NCBI RefSeq assembly: GCF_004347735.1 | Contig: NZ_SLTI01000060.1 | Coordinates: 62,001 to 126,000, forward strand | Length of the DNA stretch: 64,000 nucleotides | Source: Sulfuricurvum sp. IAE1 | GTDB lineage: Bacteria; Campylobacterota; Campylobacteria; Campylobacterales; Sulfurimonadaceae | Direction of reading: 5' to 3' | In this document: piece after piece, positions 17,194 through 26,106 of the stretch | Numbering within the stretch: position 1 is the stretch's first letter | How the letters are laid out: each line of letters starts with the position of its first letter | Notes under the pieces: model-generated | What the model was told of the DNA's origin: nothing | Databases searched by the model: none | The model's input: the letters and a program-made list of their open reading frames with translations, nothing else | Translations under genes and position numbers: made by a program

Positions 17194-18774
17194 TTGAAAC
17201 AGCGAGTCAGTGCGCTGTTGCGCGATAAATTCAATACAGACGTCATCCTCGAAAAGCCGAAAGACCGATCTTTCGGCCATTTCGCCACTCCCATTGCTTT
17301 TTCTCTTGCCAAAGAACTGCGCAAATCGCCGATGGCGATCGCCGAAGAGATCGCCGGATCGTTCGGAGACGAATCGATGTTTACGGCGGTCGAATCGGTC
17401 AAAGGGTACATCAACTTCCGTCTCTCCGAACATTTTCTCGACGAGTACGCTTCGTGGGCTTTGAACCACGGAAACGAATTCGGAAATGCCGACAAGAAAG
17501 GGACTATTCTGCTTGAGTTCGTTAGTGCGAATCCGACGGGTCCTTTGCACATCGGACATGCCCGAGGGGCGGTTTACGGCGATACCCTGCTTCGTTTGGG
17601 ACGCCACCTCGGCTACGACATCACCGCCGAATATTACGTCAACGACGCGGGGAACCAGATCGACCTGCTGGGGACTTCGCTCCAGCTCGAAGGGCGCGCG
17701 AGCGTATTGGGCGAAGAGGTCGAATGGCCCGAGAAATATTACCGCGGCGAGTACATGAGCCTGTTGGCCCGTGAAGCGGTCGAAATCTTCGGAGCCGACG
17801 CGCTGCGCGACGAGAGCCGCCAAAAAGAGCTCGCACTCTGGGCCAAAGACAAGATCCTCGAACAGATCGTCGAAAGCCTCCGTGCGGTCAACGTCCACTT
17901 CGATACGTTCGTCAGCGAAGCGTCCCTGTACGACGAGTGGGATCGCGTTATGGCCAAAATGGGCTCGGGCGTTTATCTGAACGAAGGGAAGACCTTTATC
18001 CGCTCCTCCGAACACGGAGACGACCATGACCGGGTCGTGGTGCGCGAAGACGGCCGCCCGACTTATCTGGCCGGGGACATTATCTATCATAATCAAAAAT
18101 TCGAACGGGGATTTGATCATTACATCAATATCTGGGGTGCCGACCACCACGGCTACATCGCCCGCGTCAAAGCGGCGGTCGGATTTTTGGGATACGAGCC
18201 GCAGAAACTCGAAGTACAGCTTTCGCAGATGGTGAGCCTCCTCAAAGACGGGGAACCGTTCAAAATGTCCAAACGGGCCGGGACGGTGATATTGATGAGC
18301 GACGTCGTCGAAGAGATCGGTGCGGAGGCGCTTCGTTTCATGTTCGCAAGCAAAAAAAGCGATACGGCGCTCGAATTCGACGTCGAAGAGCTCAAACGCG
18401 CCGACAGTTCGAACCCGATTTACTATATTCAGTACGCGCACGCCCGTATCCAGACGCTGATCTCCAAAAGCGACAAGAGCATGGAAGAGATCATGGGGAC
18501 GCATTTGCACGGCCTCAGCGCCGATGCGGACGCACTGCTGTTCGAAGCGCTCTTGCTGCCTGAGATCATCGAGGATGCGTTTGAATCGCGCCAGGTTCAG
18601 AAACTTCCCGATTACCTCAAAGCACTCGCAGCCCGCCTGCATAAATTCTATTACGACAACCGGATCATCGGAAGCGAAGAAGAAGCGAAGCTCCTGAAAC
18701 TGTTCCTGGTGGTTGCCCTGTCGCTTAGATCGGGACTCTCCCTTCTGGGTATCGAAGCCAAAGACCGGATGTAA
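17194..18774 (+). CDS. argS: arginyl-tRNA synthetase
   Basis: A 526-residue class I aminoacyl-tRNA synthetase. It starts with TTG at 17194, three bases after the tatA stop; no ATG is close, and the N-terminal tRNA-binding module (VSALLRDKFNTDVILEKPKDRSFGHFATP) begins at once. The catalytic motifs are HIGHARG in TGPLHIGHARGAVYGD and KMSK in FKMSKRAGTV. The C-terminal anticodon-binding domain contains YYIQYAHARI. Arginine charging serves, among others, the tRNA-Arg(GCG) found at 54187 in this window. Confidence 0.97.
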   Translation: MKQRVSALLRDKFNTDVILEKPKDRSFGHFATPIAFSLAKELRKSPMAIAEEIAGSFGDESMFTAVESVKGYINFRLSEHFLDEYASWALNHGNEFGNADKKGTILLEFVSANPTGPLHIGHARGAVYGDTLLRLGRHLGYDITAEYYVNDAGNQIDLLGTSLQLEGRASVLGEEVEWPEKYYRGEYMSLLAREAVEIFGADALRDESRQKELALWAKDKILEQIVESLRAVNVHFDTFVSEASLYDEWDRVMAKMGSGVYLNEGKTFIRSSEHGDDHDRVVVREDGRPTYLAGDIIYHNQKFERGFDHYINIWGADHHGYIARVKAAVGFLGYEPQKLEVQLSQMVSLLKDGEPFKMSKRAGTVILMSDVVEEIGAEALRFMFASKKSDTALEFDVEELKRADSSNPIYYIQYAHARIQTLISKSDKSMEEIMGTHLHGLSADADALLFEALLLPEIIEDAFESRQVQKLPDYLKALAARLHKFYYDNRIIGSEEEAKLLKLFLVVALSLRSGLSLLGIEAKDRM

Positions 18775-18860
18775 ATCCGTTCGGGCTTTCCCTCCTTTTT
18801 CTTCTCCCCCTTTTTTTGATTTCGGACGAGAACCGTTAGCGTACCGATAGGTTCGGGTGC

Positions 18861-18866
18861 TATAAT
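18861..18866 (+). promoter_or_regulatory. -10 element before aguB-like gene
   Basis: TATAAT 29 bases before the ATG, with an AGGAG ribosome site between. The preceding 86 bases after argS are pyrimidine-rich and contain no obvious terminator hairpin. Confidence 0.6.
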
Positions 18867-18894
18867 TTCGCATTCGAGATAACAGGAGCGCATA

Positions 18895-19743
18895 ATGGTA
18901 AAAATCGCGGCAGTACAGATGCAAATGGGAGCCGACAAAGGCGCGAACGTCGCCAAAGCCGAACAAATGGTGCGCGAAGCAGCCGCAAACGGCGCGCAGA
19001 TCATTTTATTGCCCGAACTCTTCGAAGGGTATTATTTCTGTAAGGATATGGACGCGAAATATTTCGAATGGGCCAAGCCGCGCGAAGGGCATCCGATGAT
19101 TGCACGTTTCAGCGCCCTTGCTAAAGAACTGGGGGTCGTACTCCCCATCAGCTATTTCGAGCGGGACGGTGATCGTTATTTCAATTCGCTGGTGATGATC
19201 GATGCCGACGGTACGGTCATGGAAAACTACCGCAAAACCCATATCCCCGACGGCCCGGGATACGAAGAAAAATTCTATTTCGTCCCCGGAGATACCGGGT
19301 TTAAAGTGTGGAATACCCGCTACGCCAACGTAGGGGTAGGAATCTGCTGGGACCAGTGGTTTCCCGAAACGGCCCGAAGCCTTACCCTCATGGGGGCGGA
19401 CGTGATTTTCTATCCGACCGCGATCGGAAGCGAGCCTGAAATCGGGGTCGATTCGGCATCACACTGGCAGCGGGTCCAGATGGGGCACTCGGCGGCCAAT
19501 ATCGTCCCTGTGGCTGCGGCAAACCGCATCGGCGTCGAAGCGGGAGAGAGCTGTACCCTCACGTTTTACGGTTCGTCGTTCATCACCGACCATACGGGGG
19601 AAAAGATCGCCGAGGCCTCGCGTGATAAAGAGGAGATTCTTTACGGTGAGTTCGATCCCTCATCGATCCGAGAACACCGTCACTACTGGGGACTGATCCG
19701 CGATCGCCGCCCCGAATGTTACGGAGAAATCGTCAAACGTTAA
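18895..19743 (+). CDS. aguB: N-carbamoylputrescine amidase-like carbon-nitrogen hydrolase
   Basis: A 282-residue nitrilase-superfamily enzyme. The Glu-Lys-Cys triad is visible as Glu41 (LLPELFEG), Lys114 (NYRKTHIPDGPGYEEK) and Cys151 (GVGICWDQWFPE). The HIPDGPGYEEKFYF loop and CWDQWFPE are typical of N-carbamoylputrescine amidase, which releases putrescine, CO2 and ammonia in the agmatine route to polyamines. An agmatine deiminase gene (aguA) would be the natural partner but is not in this window, so the substrate assignment is by family signature. ATG with AGGAG spacing of 7. Confidence 0.85.
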   Translation: MVKIAAVQMQMGADKGANVAKAEQMVREAAANGAQIILLPELFEGYYFCKDMDAKYFEWAKPREGHPMIARFSALAKELGVVLPISYFERDGDRYFNSLVMIDADGTVMENYRKTHIPDGPGYEEKFYFVPGDTGFKVWNTRYANVGVGICWDQWFPETARSLTLMGADVIFYPTAIGSEPEIGVDSASHWQRVQMGHSAANIVPVAAANRIGVEAGESCTLTFYGSSFITDHTGEKIAEASRDKEEILYGEFDPSSIREHRHYWGLIRDRRPECYGEIVKR

Positions 19744-19796
19744 AGTGGAACTCCTTTTGCTTTAGTACAACAAATACTACTGCAACGGGGGTTTCC

Positions 19797-20585
19797 GTGA
19801 GAGTCGTTTTACGTAATAACGCCATCTTCGTCCAAGGGAGTTCGAATACCCTCGAAGAGCCCTGGATGGAAGAATTCTTCGAACATCATATTTATAACAC
19901 GTTGTTTTTGGACAATGGGGTGTTAGTGCTCAACAACGAACATTCTTCGGAGAAAAAAGAAGAATTCCTCGAAACCCTCAGCGACGAGTTTACCCGTATA
20001 AACGATCTCTCCAGCCCGTTTTACCGTCGTTCGCTCAAACGGTGCAAAACCGCTGCGGTACGGATCGAACTGCCATACCGTGAAGAAGAGAAAGTCGAAA
20101 TCGAACTTTACGCGTTCAGCTCCAGCCGCGTCCGCTTTACCCTCGATTCGCCCAACGGGTGGATCATGCGCTATCTCAAGCAGCAGCTTTCCGGTCTCGT
20201 CATCAACGCCACCTCTACCCAGATCGACGTCGACGTCGGCACCGCAGCGGCTAAAGCGCGTCTTGAAAAAACGCTCAATCGCCGCGAGGTACTTCACTAC
20301 GCGATCCATTACCGCTATGACGACGAGTTCATGAGCCGGCTTTACAGCCAGTACAAAGGGTGGGGATTCAGCAGCGAAAGCATAGACAAAATGATTCGCT
20401 ACCATGCGATTTTCGAGCTCCCGGTCGGGGCGAAACCGGCCGATCTGAAAAAACAGTACCGCAAGCTTGCACGTCGTTACCATCCCGACCGCGTACAGAC
20501 GCAAAGCCCCGAAGTGATTAACAAATACACCCAGAAATTTCAGCTGCTGCAGGAAGCCTACGACGCTCTACGGGCGGCGAGTTAA
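19797..20585 (+). CDS. J-domain protein with unknown N-terminal domain
   Basis: A 262-residue protein with a C-terminal J domain (about residues 205-260: KKQYRKLARRYHPDRVQ with the HPD tripeptide, then QLLQEAYDALRAA), which should stimulate an Hsp70 such as DnaK. The first 200 residues match no domain I can name. GTG at 19797 is preferred as start because the frame upstream runs into the end of aguB and the conserved-looking sequence begins with VLRNNAIFV; the ribosome site is only a G run. The 3' end overlaps the convergent DUF234-like gene by 18 bases. Confidence 0.78.
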   Translation: MRVVLRNNAIFVQGSSNTLEEPWMEEFFEHHIYNTLFLDNGVLVLNNEHSSEKKEEFLETLSDEFTRINDLSSPFYRRSLKRCKTAAVRIELPYREEEKVEIELYAFSSSRVRFTLDSPNGWIMRYLKQQLSGLVINATSTQIDVDVGTAAAKARLEKTLNRREVLHYAIHYRYDDEFMSRLYSQYKGWGFSSESIDKMIRYHAIFELPVGAKPADLKKQYRKLARRYHPDRVQTQSPEVINKYTQKFQLLQEAYDALRAAS

Positions 20586-21473
20586 GGCCATCAGCTCTTC
20601 GGCGTCGAACAGATATAGGCGCGCAGAGCGTAGATGGGCAAGTTCGTTCGAAAACCCCCGCTTGGCAAACAGAAAGATTTTATCGGGCTCAAGCGAGAGG
20701 CGAAGACATTTCTCTTCGAGATGGCGCAGCTCTTTTTTGTTCACCTTGTGGTTCGTCCATTTGCATTCGCCGATCCACGTTTCTCCTTCATACGTTTCGC
20801 AAAACAGGTCGATTTCCACTTCCCGGTCCCAGTAACTCCCCGAATCGAGCAGTTGGACATCGAACCGTTCGGCCAGGATTTCACGGATATAGAGGCCGCA
20901 GAGTTCTTCGAACGTGAACCCCGTAAAAGCATTCGCATGGAGGTGGAAATGTTCCCAGAAAGGATCATATTCCCCGCGGCGTATCGTCTCTGAAAACGGT
21001 TCGACGAAGGCAAACCAGAATCGGAGAAACGGAGTCGCGAACCGGAGTTTGTGGCTGATTTTGTGGCGTTCGACCTCTTTTTTGAATTTTTGTTTGGGAT
21101 GCAGCCGCACCGGAGGAGTTTCGCGGGAGCGCTCAAGGGTGAGATAGCCGTTGCGGCGGAGGTATTCGAACGCTTCGCTTCCTCTTTCTTTGCCTATTTT
21201 CGCCCGTCGGTATGCCGAGAGGTGGCGGCGGTCGCCTACCGCGATGGCCCGTAACAAACGGATATAGAGTCCCTCTTCCCCGAGCGGTTCCATGAGCTTT
21301 GCACGATGGGTTTCAAACGGTGCGAGAACATGGCGCTCGAGGAGGGTTTCGACGCTCTGGTCGGTATCGATCGCCTCGTCGATACCTCCGAAAAGGGCGA
21401 ACAGCGAAATGCACTCTTCCATGTCGGACGGAAGATTACGGTGAAAAAAATCGCAAAAAAGTTGTTTATCCAT
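20568..21473 (-). CDS. stand-alone DUF234-like protein with PD-(D/E)xK nuclease motif
   Basis: A 301-residue protein starting MDKQLFCDFF. Residues 95-130 look like a winged-helix segment (FEYLRRNGYLTLERSRE), followed by LRFATPFLRFWFAFV, which is characteristic of the DUF234 C-terminal region of archaeal-type AAA ATPases. The C-terminal third has the PD-(D/E)xK pattern: Glu189/190 (TFEELCGLYIRE), Asp222 (EVEIDLF) and Glu236-Cys-Lys238 (WIGECKW). Unlike the usual ATPase fusions, no P-loop is present. It starts 10 bases after the stop of the Y-family polymerase gene on the same strand, so both are probably one transcript. Activity as a nuclease is inference. Confidence 0.72.
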   Translation of the reverse strand: MDKQLFCDFFHRNLPSDMEECISLFALFGGIDEAIDTDQSVETLLERHVLAPFETHRAKLMEPLGEEGLYIRLLRAIAVGDRRHLSAYRRAKIGKERGSEAFEYLRRNGYLTLERSRETPPVRLHPKQKFKKEVERHKISHKLRFATPFLRFWFAFVEPFSETIRRGEYDPFWEHFHLHANAFTGFTFEELCGLYIREILAERFDVQLLDSGSYWDREVEIDLFCETYEGETWIGECKWTNHKVNKKELRHLEEKCLRLSLEPDKIFLFAKRGFSNELAHLRSARLYLFDAEELMALTRRP

Positions 21474-21483
21474 TTGCGGAAGA

Positions 21484-22770
21484 TTATAGCGAATTCTCTT
21501 CGGAACGAAATTCATTTCCCCAGCGCAATATATTGAGGCCGTATTTGTTTCGGATCGAGACGGCGGCGGTATCGAGAGAGCGTTCATGGACGTCCGATTC
21601 GTAATCGAGCAGGGAAAAGACCCGGTGGGTCTGGGAACTGAAATGCGATGCGGACAGCCCGAGATGGTTGACCGCCCCCAGAGGATGTGCGTCCGCGCGT
21701 GAAAAAAGGGACAATGCCAGGGTACGGAAGCGCCGTTCGCTGAACAGACGTGCTTCAGTGAGGCTGTAGTGCGCTTTGGGGTAGTGGAGGTAATGGAGCG
21801 AAAGGGTGTAGGTGGTCGGGTAGACTTCGAGTTTATGGATGGCATACGCCAGATGGCGCGAGAGGATTGCGACTCGGCGGCGGAGTTCATCCCGGTCGTA
21901 TACCGGATCGAAGGTGCGGGAAATCCCGATCGATTTACGGGGCGCGCGGAGGCTTAGCTCCCCCAGCTCGTGTCCGCTGATCCGGTCGTAGAGCGCCGAG
22001 GCGTACGGCCCCCAGGAACGCACCAGCGGTTCGGCCCGCAACAGATCACCGAGGGTTTCGAGGCGGTACTCTCGGCATCGCCGCTGGATGCTTTTCCCCA
22101 GTCCGGGGAATTTTTCGACCGCTACGGAACGGGTAAAAGCGGCGATCTGGTCGGGAAAGAGAGTGCGGCATCCGAACGGTTTGGCTTCGTCGGTGGCGAG
22201 TTTGGCGAGGTATTTGGAATGGGCGGCTCCGATGGAGACGGGCAGACGGAGATGCTTTTTGATCGCATGCCGCAACGCGTCGGTGAATTCGGGGATCTCC
22301 TCATCGGGTACCCACCCCTCCAGATCGCCGTAAAATTCGTCGATGCTTGCCTGCTCCACCAGGGGGATCCGCTCTTGCAAAAAGTCGTGAAGCGCCCGCG
22401 AAAGGCGGTGATAAAGGCGCATATTCGGCGCTTTGACGATCAGCGAGGGGCATCGGCCGAGTGCTTCGCGCAGGCTCATCCCGGTTTTGACGCCGAATGC
22501 TCGCGCTTCGTAACTGGCCGTGGTGACGATACCTCGGATCCGCCCGTCGGGGTCGATATACTGCTTGAGATCATCTCCCTGGTAACGGTGAAAGAACGCG
22601 CCGACAAACGCGCCGCCGTTATCGATCAGCAGCTCCTGATTCGAAGCGGTGCCCGAAAAGATATACGGATCCCCGCGTCCTCCGATCGCAACGGGCTTGC
22701 CCTCAAGCGCGGCATCGACGGTTCGTTCGGCGGAGACAAAAAAACAGTCCAGGTCAATGTGTATTTTCAT
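21484..22770 (-). CDS. Y-family DNA polymerase (DinB-like)
   Basis: A 428-residue translesion polymerase. The palm carboxylates are in MKIHIDLDCFFVSAER and ASIDEFYGDLEGW, where Asp-Glu of the SIDE motif are kept but the usual following Ala-Tyr-Leu-Asp of E. coli Pol IV is Phe-Tyr-Gly-Asp. The nucleotide-contacting YEARAFGVKTGM segment and a helix-hairpin-helix-like KFPGLGKSIQRRC segment are present. The ATG at 22770 lacks a clear ribosome site; the frame is open 18 codons further upstream. It precedes the DUF234-like gene in the same direction. Confidence 0.85.
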   Translation of the reverse strand: MKIHIDLDCFFVSAERTVDAALEGKPVAIGGRGDPYIFSGTASNQELLIDNGGAFVGAFFHRYQGDDLKQYIDPDGRIRGIVTTASYEARAFGVKTGMSLREALGRCPSLIVKAPNMRLYHRLSRALHDFLQERIPLVEQASIDEFYGDLEGWVPDEEIPEFTDALRHAIKKHLRLPVSIGAAHSKYLAKLATDEAKPFGCRTLFPDQIAAFTRSVAVEKFPGLGKSIQRRCREYRLETLGDLLRAEPLVRSWGPYASALYDRISGHELGELSLRAPRKSIGISRTFDPVYDRDELRRRVAILSRHLAYAIHKLEVYPTTYTLSLHYLHYPKAHYSLTEARLFSERRFRTLALSLFSRADAHPLGAVNHLGLSASHFSSQTHRVFSLLDYESDVHERSLDTAAVSIRNKYGLNILRWGNEFRSEENSL

Positions 22771-22836
22771 ACGGCAAGTGTAATGCAAGAACAAAGAGAA
22801 AGGGGAAAATATGGCAGAATGCACGCCGGCATCCTG

Positions 22837-23169
22837 TTACATCGACGCGATGGCCCCTTCGATTTTTGTGAGGATTTCGCCTACTTTCCGCCGGTAGCTC
22901 TCGAGCGCCGTCTGATAGGCGGCGGAGAGCGGAGCCCCCGAGGCCAGGTCTTCGACGATACCGATCATCGACTGAAGGAAATCGCGATGGGCCGCGCATT
23001 CATGGCAGACGGTCGTATTTTCGCACATCCCCTCGTTCATCACGACGTAGGCGTTCTGCGTCGCTTCGCTCAGGTGTACGAAATAGCTCTGTTCCCCTCC
23101 CGCTTCTGCTTGCAGAAGCCTGGAAATTTCGGTGAATCGGGAATGTGCGTCACGGATAATGTCGTTCAT
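22837..23169 (-). CDS. small protein of unknown function with a CxxC pair
   Basis: A 110-residue, mainly helical protein. Notable are three cysteines in the middle (GMCENTTVCHECAAHRDF, giving a C-x5-C-x2-C arrangement with a nearby His), which could bind a metal. A good AGGA ribosome site stands before the ATG. It is upstream of the polymerase gene on the same strand with a 66-base gap. I do not recognise the family. Confidence 0.6.
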   Translation of the reverse strand: MNDIIRDAHSRFTEISRLLQAEAGGEQSYFVHLSEATQNAYVVMNEGMCENTTVCHECAAHRDFLQSMIGIVEDLASGAPLSAAYQTALESYRRKVGEILTKIEGAIASM

Positions 23170-23315
23170 GGTGATCCTCCATTGAAAACGTTTGTGTTCG
23201 ATTATAACTAAAAATTAACTTATTGGGTATGTGCGGAGCCAAGTAGGATACAATTGCAGCATCAAAAAAGCGTCGGAAAAGGATCTTTCCGAAACGCTCG
23301 GGCGAAAGGAGTGAC

Positions 23316-24332
23316 ATGGAATACCGCTATATCGGCCGCAGCGGGCTGCGCGTCTCGCCGATTTGCATGGGGACGATGACGTTTCCGGGACAGTGCGACG
23401 AGAAAGAAGCGTTTGCCATCCTGGACAAAGCGTACGAAGCGGGGGTCAATTTTTTCGACACCGCGGAACTCTACCCCGTCCCCCCCTCCGAAACGCTTGC
23501 GGGGCGGACCGAAGAGATCGTCGGACGGTGGCTGAAAACCAAGCCCAGAGAGAGCGTCATCCTGGCCAGCAAGGTGGCCGGAGCCGCGTCGGGATGGTTC
23601 GTCCCCCCGATCCGCCACGGCCTTACGGCCATGGACCGTTTCCATATCGAGCGGGCCGTTGAGGGATCGCTCAAGCGGCTGGGGACCGATTATATCGACC
23701 TGTACCAGATGCACTGGCCCGATACAGTCGTTCCGATCGAAGAGACGATGCGCGCGTTCGACGCGCTGGTGCAAAGCGGGAAGGTGCGCTACGTCGGTAC
23801 CTCGAACGATACGGCGCGCGGAACGATGAAATCACTGATGGTATCAAAGTACGAAAAGCTCTCCCGGTTCGAATCGATCCAGAACAATTTTTCTCTCCTC
23901 AACCGCCGTGATCTGACCGAAATCGCGGCGTTGTGCCGTGAGGAGCAAATCTCGCTGCTGCCGTATTCGCCGCTTGGAGGAGGGGTTCTAAGCGGAAAAT
24001 ACAATCAGGATATCCGGGCGCAGGGGCGTTTTAGCGATTACGTCAAATCCCCCAACAAGCGCCAGCGGCTGATGGCGGCGCGGTTTTTGAACGACAAAAC
24101 GCTCGCCTCGACGCAGGAGTACCTCCGGATCGCCGCCGAGGCGGGACTCCATCCGGTGACGATGGCGATCGCGTGGAGCAAGCAGTTCGATTTCGTCGCT
24201 TCCACGATCATCGGGGCGACGTCGGCCGCGCAGCTTGATGATTCGCTCGCGGCGATGGAGGTAACCCTCCCGGCCGAATTACTTCAAAAACTGGATGAGG
24301 TCCATGCGAAAATACTCTATCCTATGGGCTAG
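23316..24332 (+). CDS. aldo/keto reductase (Tas-like)
   Basis: A 338-residue NADPH-dependent oxidoreductase with the TIM-barrel hallmarks of the aldo-keto reductase superfamily: catalytic Asp and Tyr in NFFDTAELYPV, Lys in VILASKVAG, and His in LYQMHWPD. The C-terminal cofactor loop is TIIGATSAAQLDDSL. The length and the PVPPSETLAGRTEEIVGRWL segment match the Tas/YeaE-like subgroup. The substrate is unknown. GAAAGGAGTGAC before the ATG is a strong ribosome site. It overlaps the following lipoprotein gene by 29 bases. Confidence 0.9.
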   Translation: MEYRYIGRSGLRVSPICMGTMTFPGQCDEKEAFAILDKAYEAGVNFFDTAELYPVPPSETLAGRTEEIVGRWLKTKPRESVILASKVAGAASGWFVPPIRHGLTAMDRFHIERAVEGSLKRLGTDYIDLYQMHWPDTVVPIEETMRAFDALVQSGKVRYVGTSNDTARGTMKSLMVSKYEKLSRFESIQNNFSLLNRRDLTEIAALCREEQISLLPYSPLGGGVLSGKYNQDIRAQGRFSDYVKSPNKRQRLMAARFLNDKTLASTQEYLRIAAEAGLHPVTMAIAWSKQFDFVASTIIGATSAAQLDDSLAAMEVTLPAELLQKLDEVHAKILYPMG

Positions 24333-24801
24333 CCTCGCGGTCCTCGTGCTGGGAGGATGCGGAACGAAACACTTTACGCTCAGCGAACCCAAGATGATCA
24401 CCCTCAAAACCCCCAAGCTCAAATTTGCCGATACCGGGTATCTCCGCACCGACGGCGATGGTGTCGAACTCGAACTTTTTACCGCCGGGGTTGCGGTCGA
24501 AAAAATCCGTATCGACGGCGAAGTGTGCGTCAGCGCCGGGTGTATGAACGAAGAAAAGTTCGTCAGGGAGTATCTCTACCCAGACTATCCGGTCGATACG
24601 ATGCGAAACGTTCTGCTGGGTCGCGATATTTTCGGCGGGAAAGGGAAAGAGGAGATGTGCGACGGAAGGCTTTTCCAGTTCGTCCGCGACGACGAAATGG
24701 ACATCATCTACCGCCGGGGAAAAGGGGAGATTTATTTCAAGGACCGCCTCAACGGGATCATCGTCCGGATCAACGATCTTGACGAAAATCAATCGCGCTA
24801 G
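24304..24801 (+). CDS. lipoprotein of unknown function
   Basis: A 165-residue protein with a lipoprotein signal peptide: MRKYSILWASLAVLVLGGCG, with the lipobox LGGC and Cys19 as the modified residue. The mature part begins GTKHFTLSEPKMITLKTPK and has two Cys in VCVSAGCMNE. ATG at 24304 is preferred over one nine bases upstream because of a GAGG placed just before it. The start is inside the aldo-keto reductase gene, so the two are cotranscribed. The family is not recognised; sorting to the outer membrane would depend on the Lol system. Confidence 0.75.
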   Translation: MRKYSILWASLAVLVLGGCGTKHFTLSEPKMITLKTPKLKFADTGYLRTDGDGVELELFTAGVAVEKIRIDGEVCVSAGCMNEEKFVREYLYPDYPVDTMRNVLLGRDIFGGKGKEEMCDGRLFQFVRDDEMDIIYRRGKGEIYFKDRLNGIIVRINDLDENQSR

Positions 24802-24814
24802 AGACGCAATCGGT

Positions 24815-24820
24815 TACAAT
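24815..24820 (+). promoter_or_regulatory. -10 element before polytopic membrane protein gene
   Basis: TACAAT, 24 bases before the ATG at 24844, directly after the lipoprotein gene, with AAAGGGA as ribosome site in between. Confidence 0.45.
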
Positions 24821-24843
24821 CGACACCAAAAAAGGGATTGACG

Positions 24844-26076
24844 ATGAACGTTTCCCCCGATTTTTCTCTCCCGCTGCGGGTTATTGCCCCCTATTTTCTC
24901 ACGGGTGCGTTCTTCTACACCCTTTCGATGGGCTATCTGTGGTTTGCCGATCCTGCCGTTTCGGCTGCCGATATGCGGCTGTTGGCATGGACCCATGCGT
25001 ACATGGTGGGATTTGTGATGAGCGTGATCGTGGGGGCGATGGGACAGCTCTGCGTTGTCGTCGGCGAAGTGCATCACCGTTATCCCGCCCTGTTCGTATG
25101 GATCGCCCCGATACTTGGGATCGGGAGTATGCTCCTGTTCGCTGGGTTTGCGTTCGATCCTTTCTGGCTGATCGCGGGGGGCGGCCTGATCGTCGCGGCG
25201 TTGGGACTTTTTGCCTGGGATCTTTTTCTGACCGTCCGTCGCAGCCGCCGCCGAACGGCGGTAATCCGGTCGATGCAGTGGAGCACTTTTTTTCTTGGGA
25301 TCGGGCTGGCGGTCGGAATCGCGATGGCGGGAGGGTATGCCGGGGCGTGGCCGATCGATCCTTCGCGATGGCTCCCGCTGCATCTGATGACGGTATTCGG
25401 GGGATACGTTCTGCTCAATGTAATGGGGGTTAGTACCGTGCTGCTCCCGATGTTCGGAGCGTGTGAGCGGTTCTCAGACAATGACCATGCCTTCAGCTTT
25501 TACGCGATGATCGCGGCGGTGGCCGCAATGATTCTCTCCGCGCTCCTGCAAACCGGATGGCTTGAAGGGATATCCCTGGGGGCGGCGCTCTTTTCTATGC
25601 TGCACTACCTTCGGGTCGTTTATCGCATTTTCACCTCCAAAAAACGGCGCTACGCCGATATCTGGGAACGCTCGCTCACGGTTGCGTTCATCGCACTGGT
25701 CGGGTGCGTCGGAATCGGGATATACGGGTACGTCACGGGAGATGAGAAAAGTGTTTTGACGGCGTTCTGGCTGCTGATGGCGGGATTTATCGGCTTTCTG
25801 ATCACGGGCCACCTCTACAAGATCGTACCGTTTCTGGTGTGGTTTGAACGTTTCGCCCCCCGCCTTGATGAAGAAGAGGTGCCGATGATCCATCAGCTCC
25901 TGCCGACGCGCTTGGCCGACGCACAGTGGGGAAGCGCCCTTGCGGGGGTAGCGGCGATCGCCGTTTCGCTGTGGCTGCAGAGCGGGTGGCTGTGGCAGGC
26001 GGGTGCGGCTATGCTGTTTTTATCGGGGGTTCTGCTGATCGCCGTCATCGTGAAGGTGCTGCGGTATCGGGTATAA
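24844..26076 (+). CDS. polytopic membrane protein, NnrS / oxidase-subunit-I-like
   Basis: A 410-residue protein with about ten to eleven transmembrane helices. Histidines sit inside or at the edge of helices in recurring contexts: His51 (AWTHAYMVGFVMSVIVGAMGQL), His180 (PLHLMTVFGGYVLLNVMG), His323 (GHLYKIVPFLVWFERF) and His350 (PMIHQLLP). This resembles NnrS-type and heme-copper-oxidase-subunit-I-like proteins, so heme or copper binding is possible, but no six-histidine oxidase set is present. The ATG at 24844 has the better ribosome spacing than a TTG six bases upstream. No partner oxidase genes are adjacent. Confidence 0.65.
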   Translation: MNVSPDFSLPLRVIAPYFLTGAFFYTLSMGYLWFADPAVSAADMRLLAWTHAYMVGFVMSVIVGAMGQLCVVVGEVHHRYPALFVWIAPILGIGSMLLFAGFAFDPFWLIAGGGLIVAALGLFAWDLFLTVRRSRRRTAVIRSMQWSTFFLGIGLAVGIAMAGGYAGAWPIDPSRWLPLHLMTVFGGYVLLNVMGVSTVLLPMFGACERFSDNDHAFSFYAMIAAVAAMILSALLQTGWLEGISLGAALFSMLHYLRVVYRIFTSKKRRYADIWERSLTVAFIALVGCVGIGIYGYVTGDEKSVLTAFWLLMAGFIGFLITGHLYKIVPFLVWFERFAPRLDEEEVPMIHQLLPTRLADAQWGSALAGVAAIAVSLWLQSGWLWQAGAAMLFLSGVLLIAVIVKVLRYRV

Positions 26077-26077
26077 T
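26072..26077 (+). promoter_or_regulatory. -10 element overlapping the upstream stop codon
   Basis: TATAAT that contains the TAA of the membrane protein gene; 29 bases before the ATG of the aminotransferase gene, with GAGGAG between. Confidence 0.6.
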
Positions 26078-26106
26078 GGCACTCTTTCAATGAACGAGGA
26101 GCATGC

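Noticed and set aside
16972-18966. 664-codon frame antisense to tatA-argS
   Set aside because: Arises from codon bias of argS; residues are Arg/Phe/Asp-rich without any family pattern.
19716-19796. Upstream ATG for the J-domain gene inside aguB
   Set aside because: The extension is Thr/Arg-rich with no conserved look and begins inside the coding end of aguB.
20568-23169. Polymerase, DUF234-like and small-protein genes as a defence island
   Set aside because: No restriction, toxin-antitoxin or other defence genes are near and the codon use matches the surroundings; kept only as a linkage to test.
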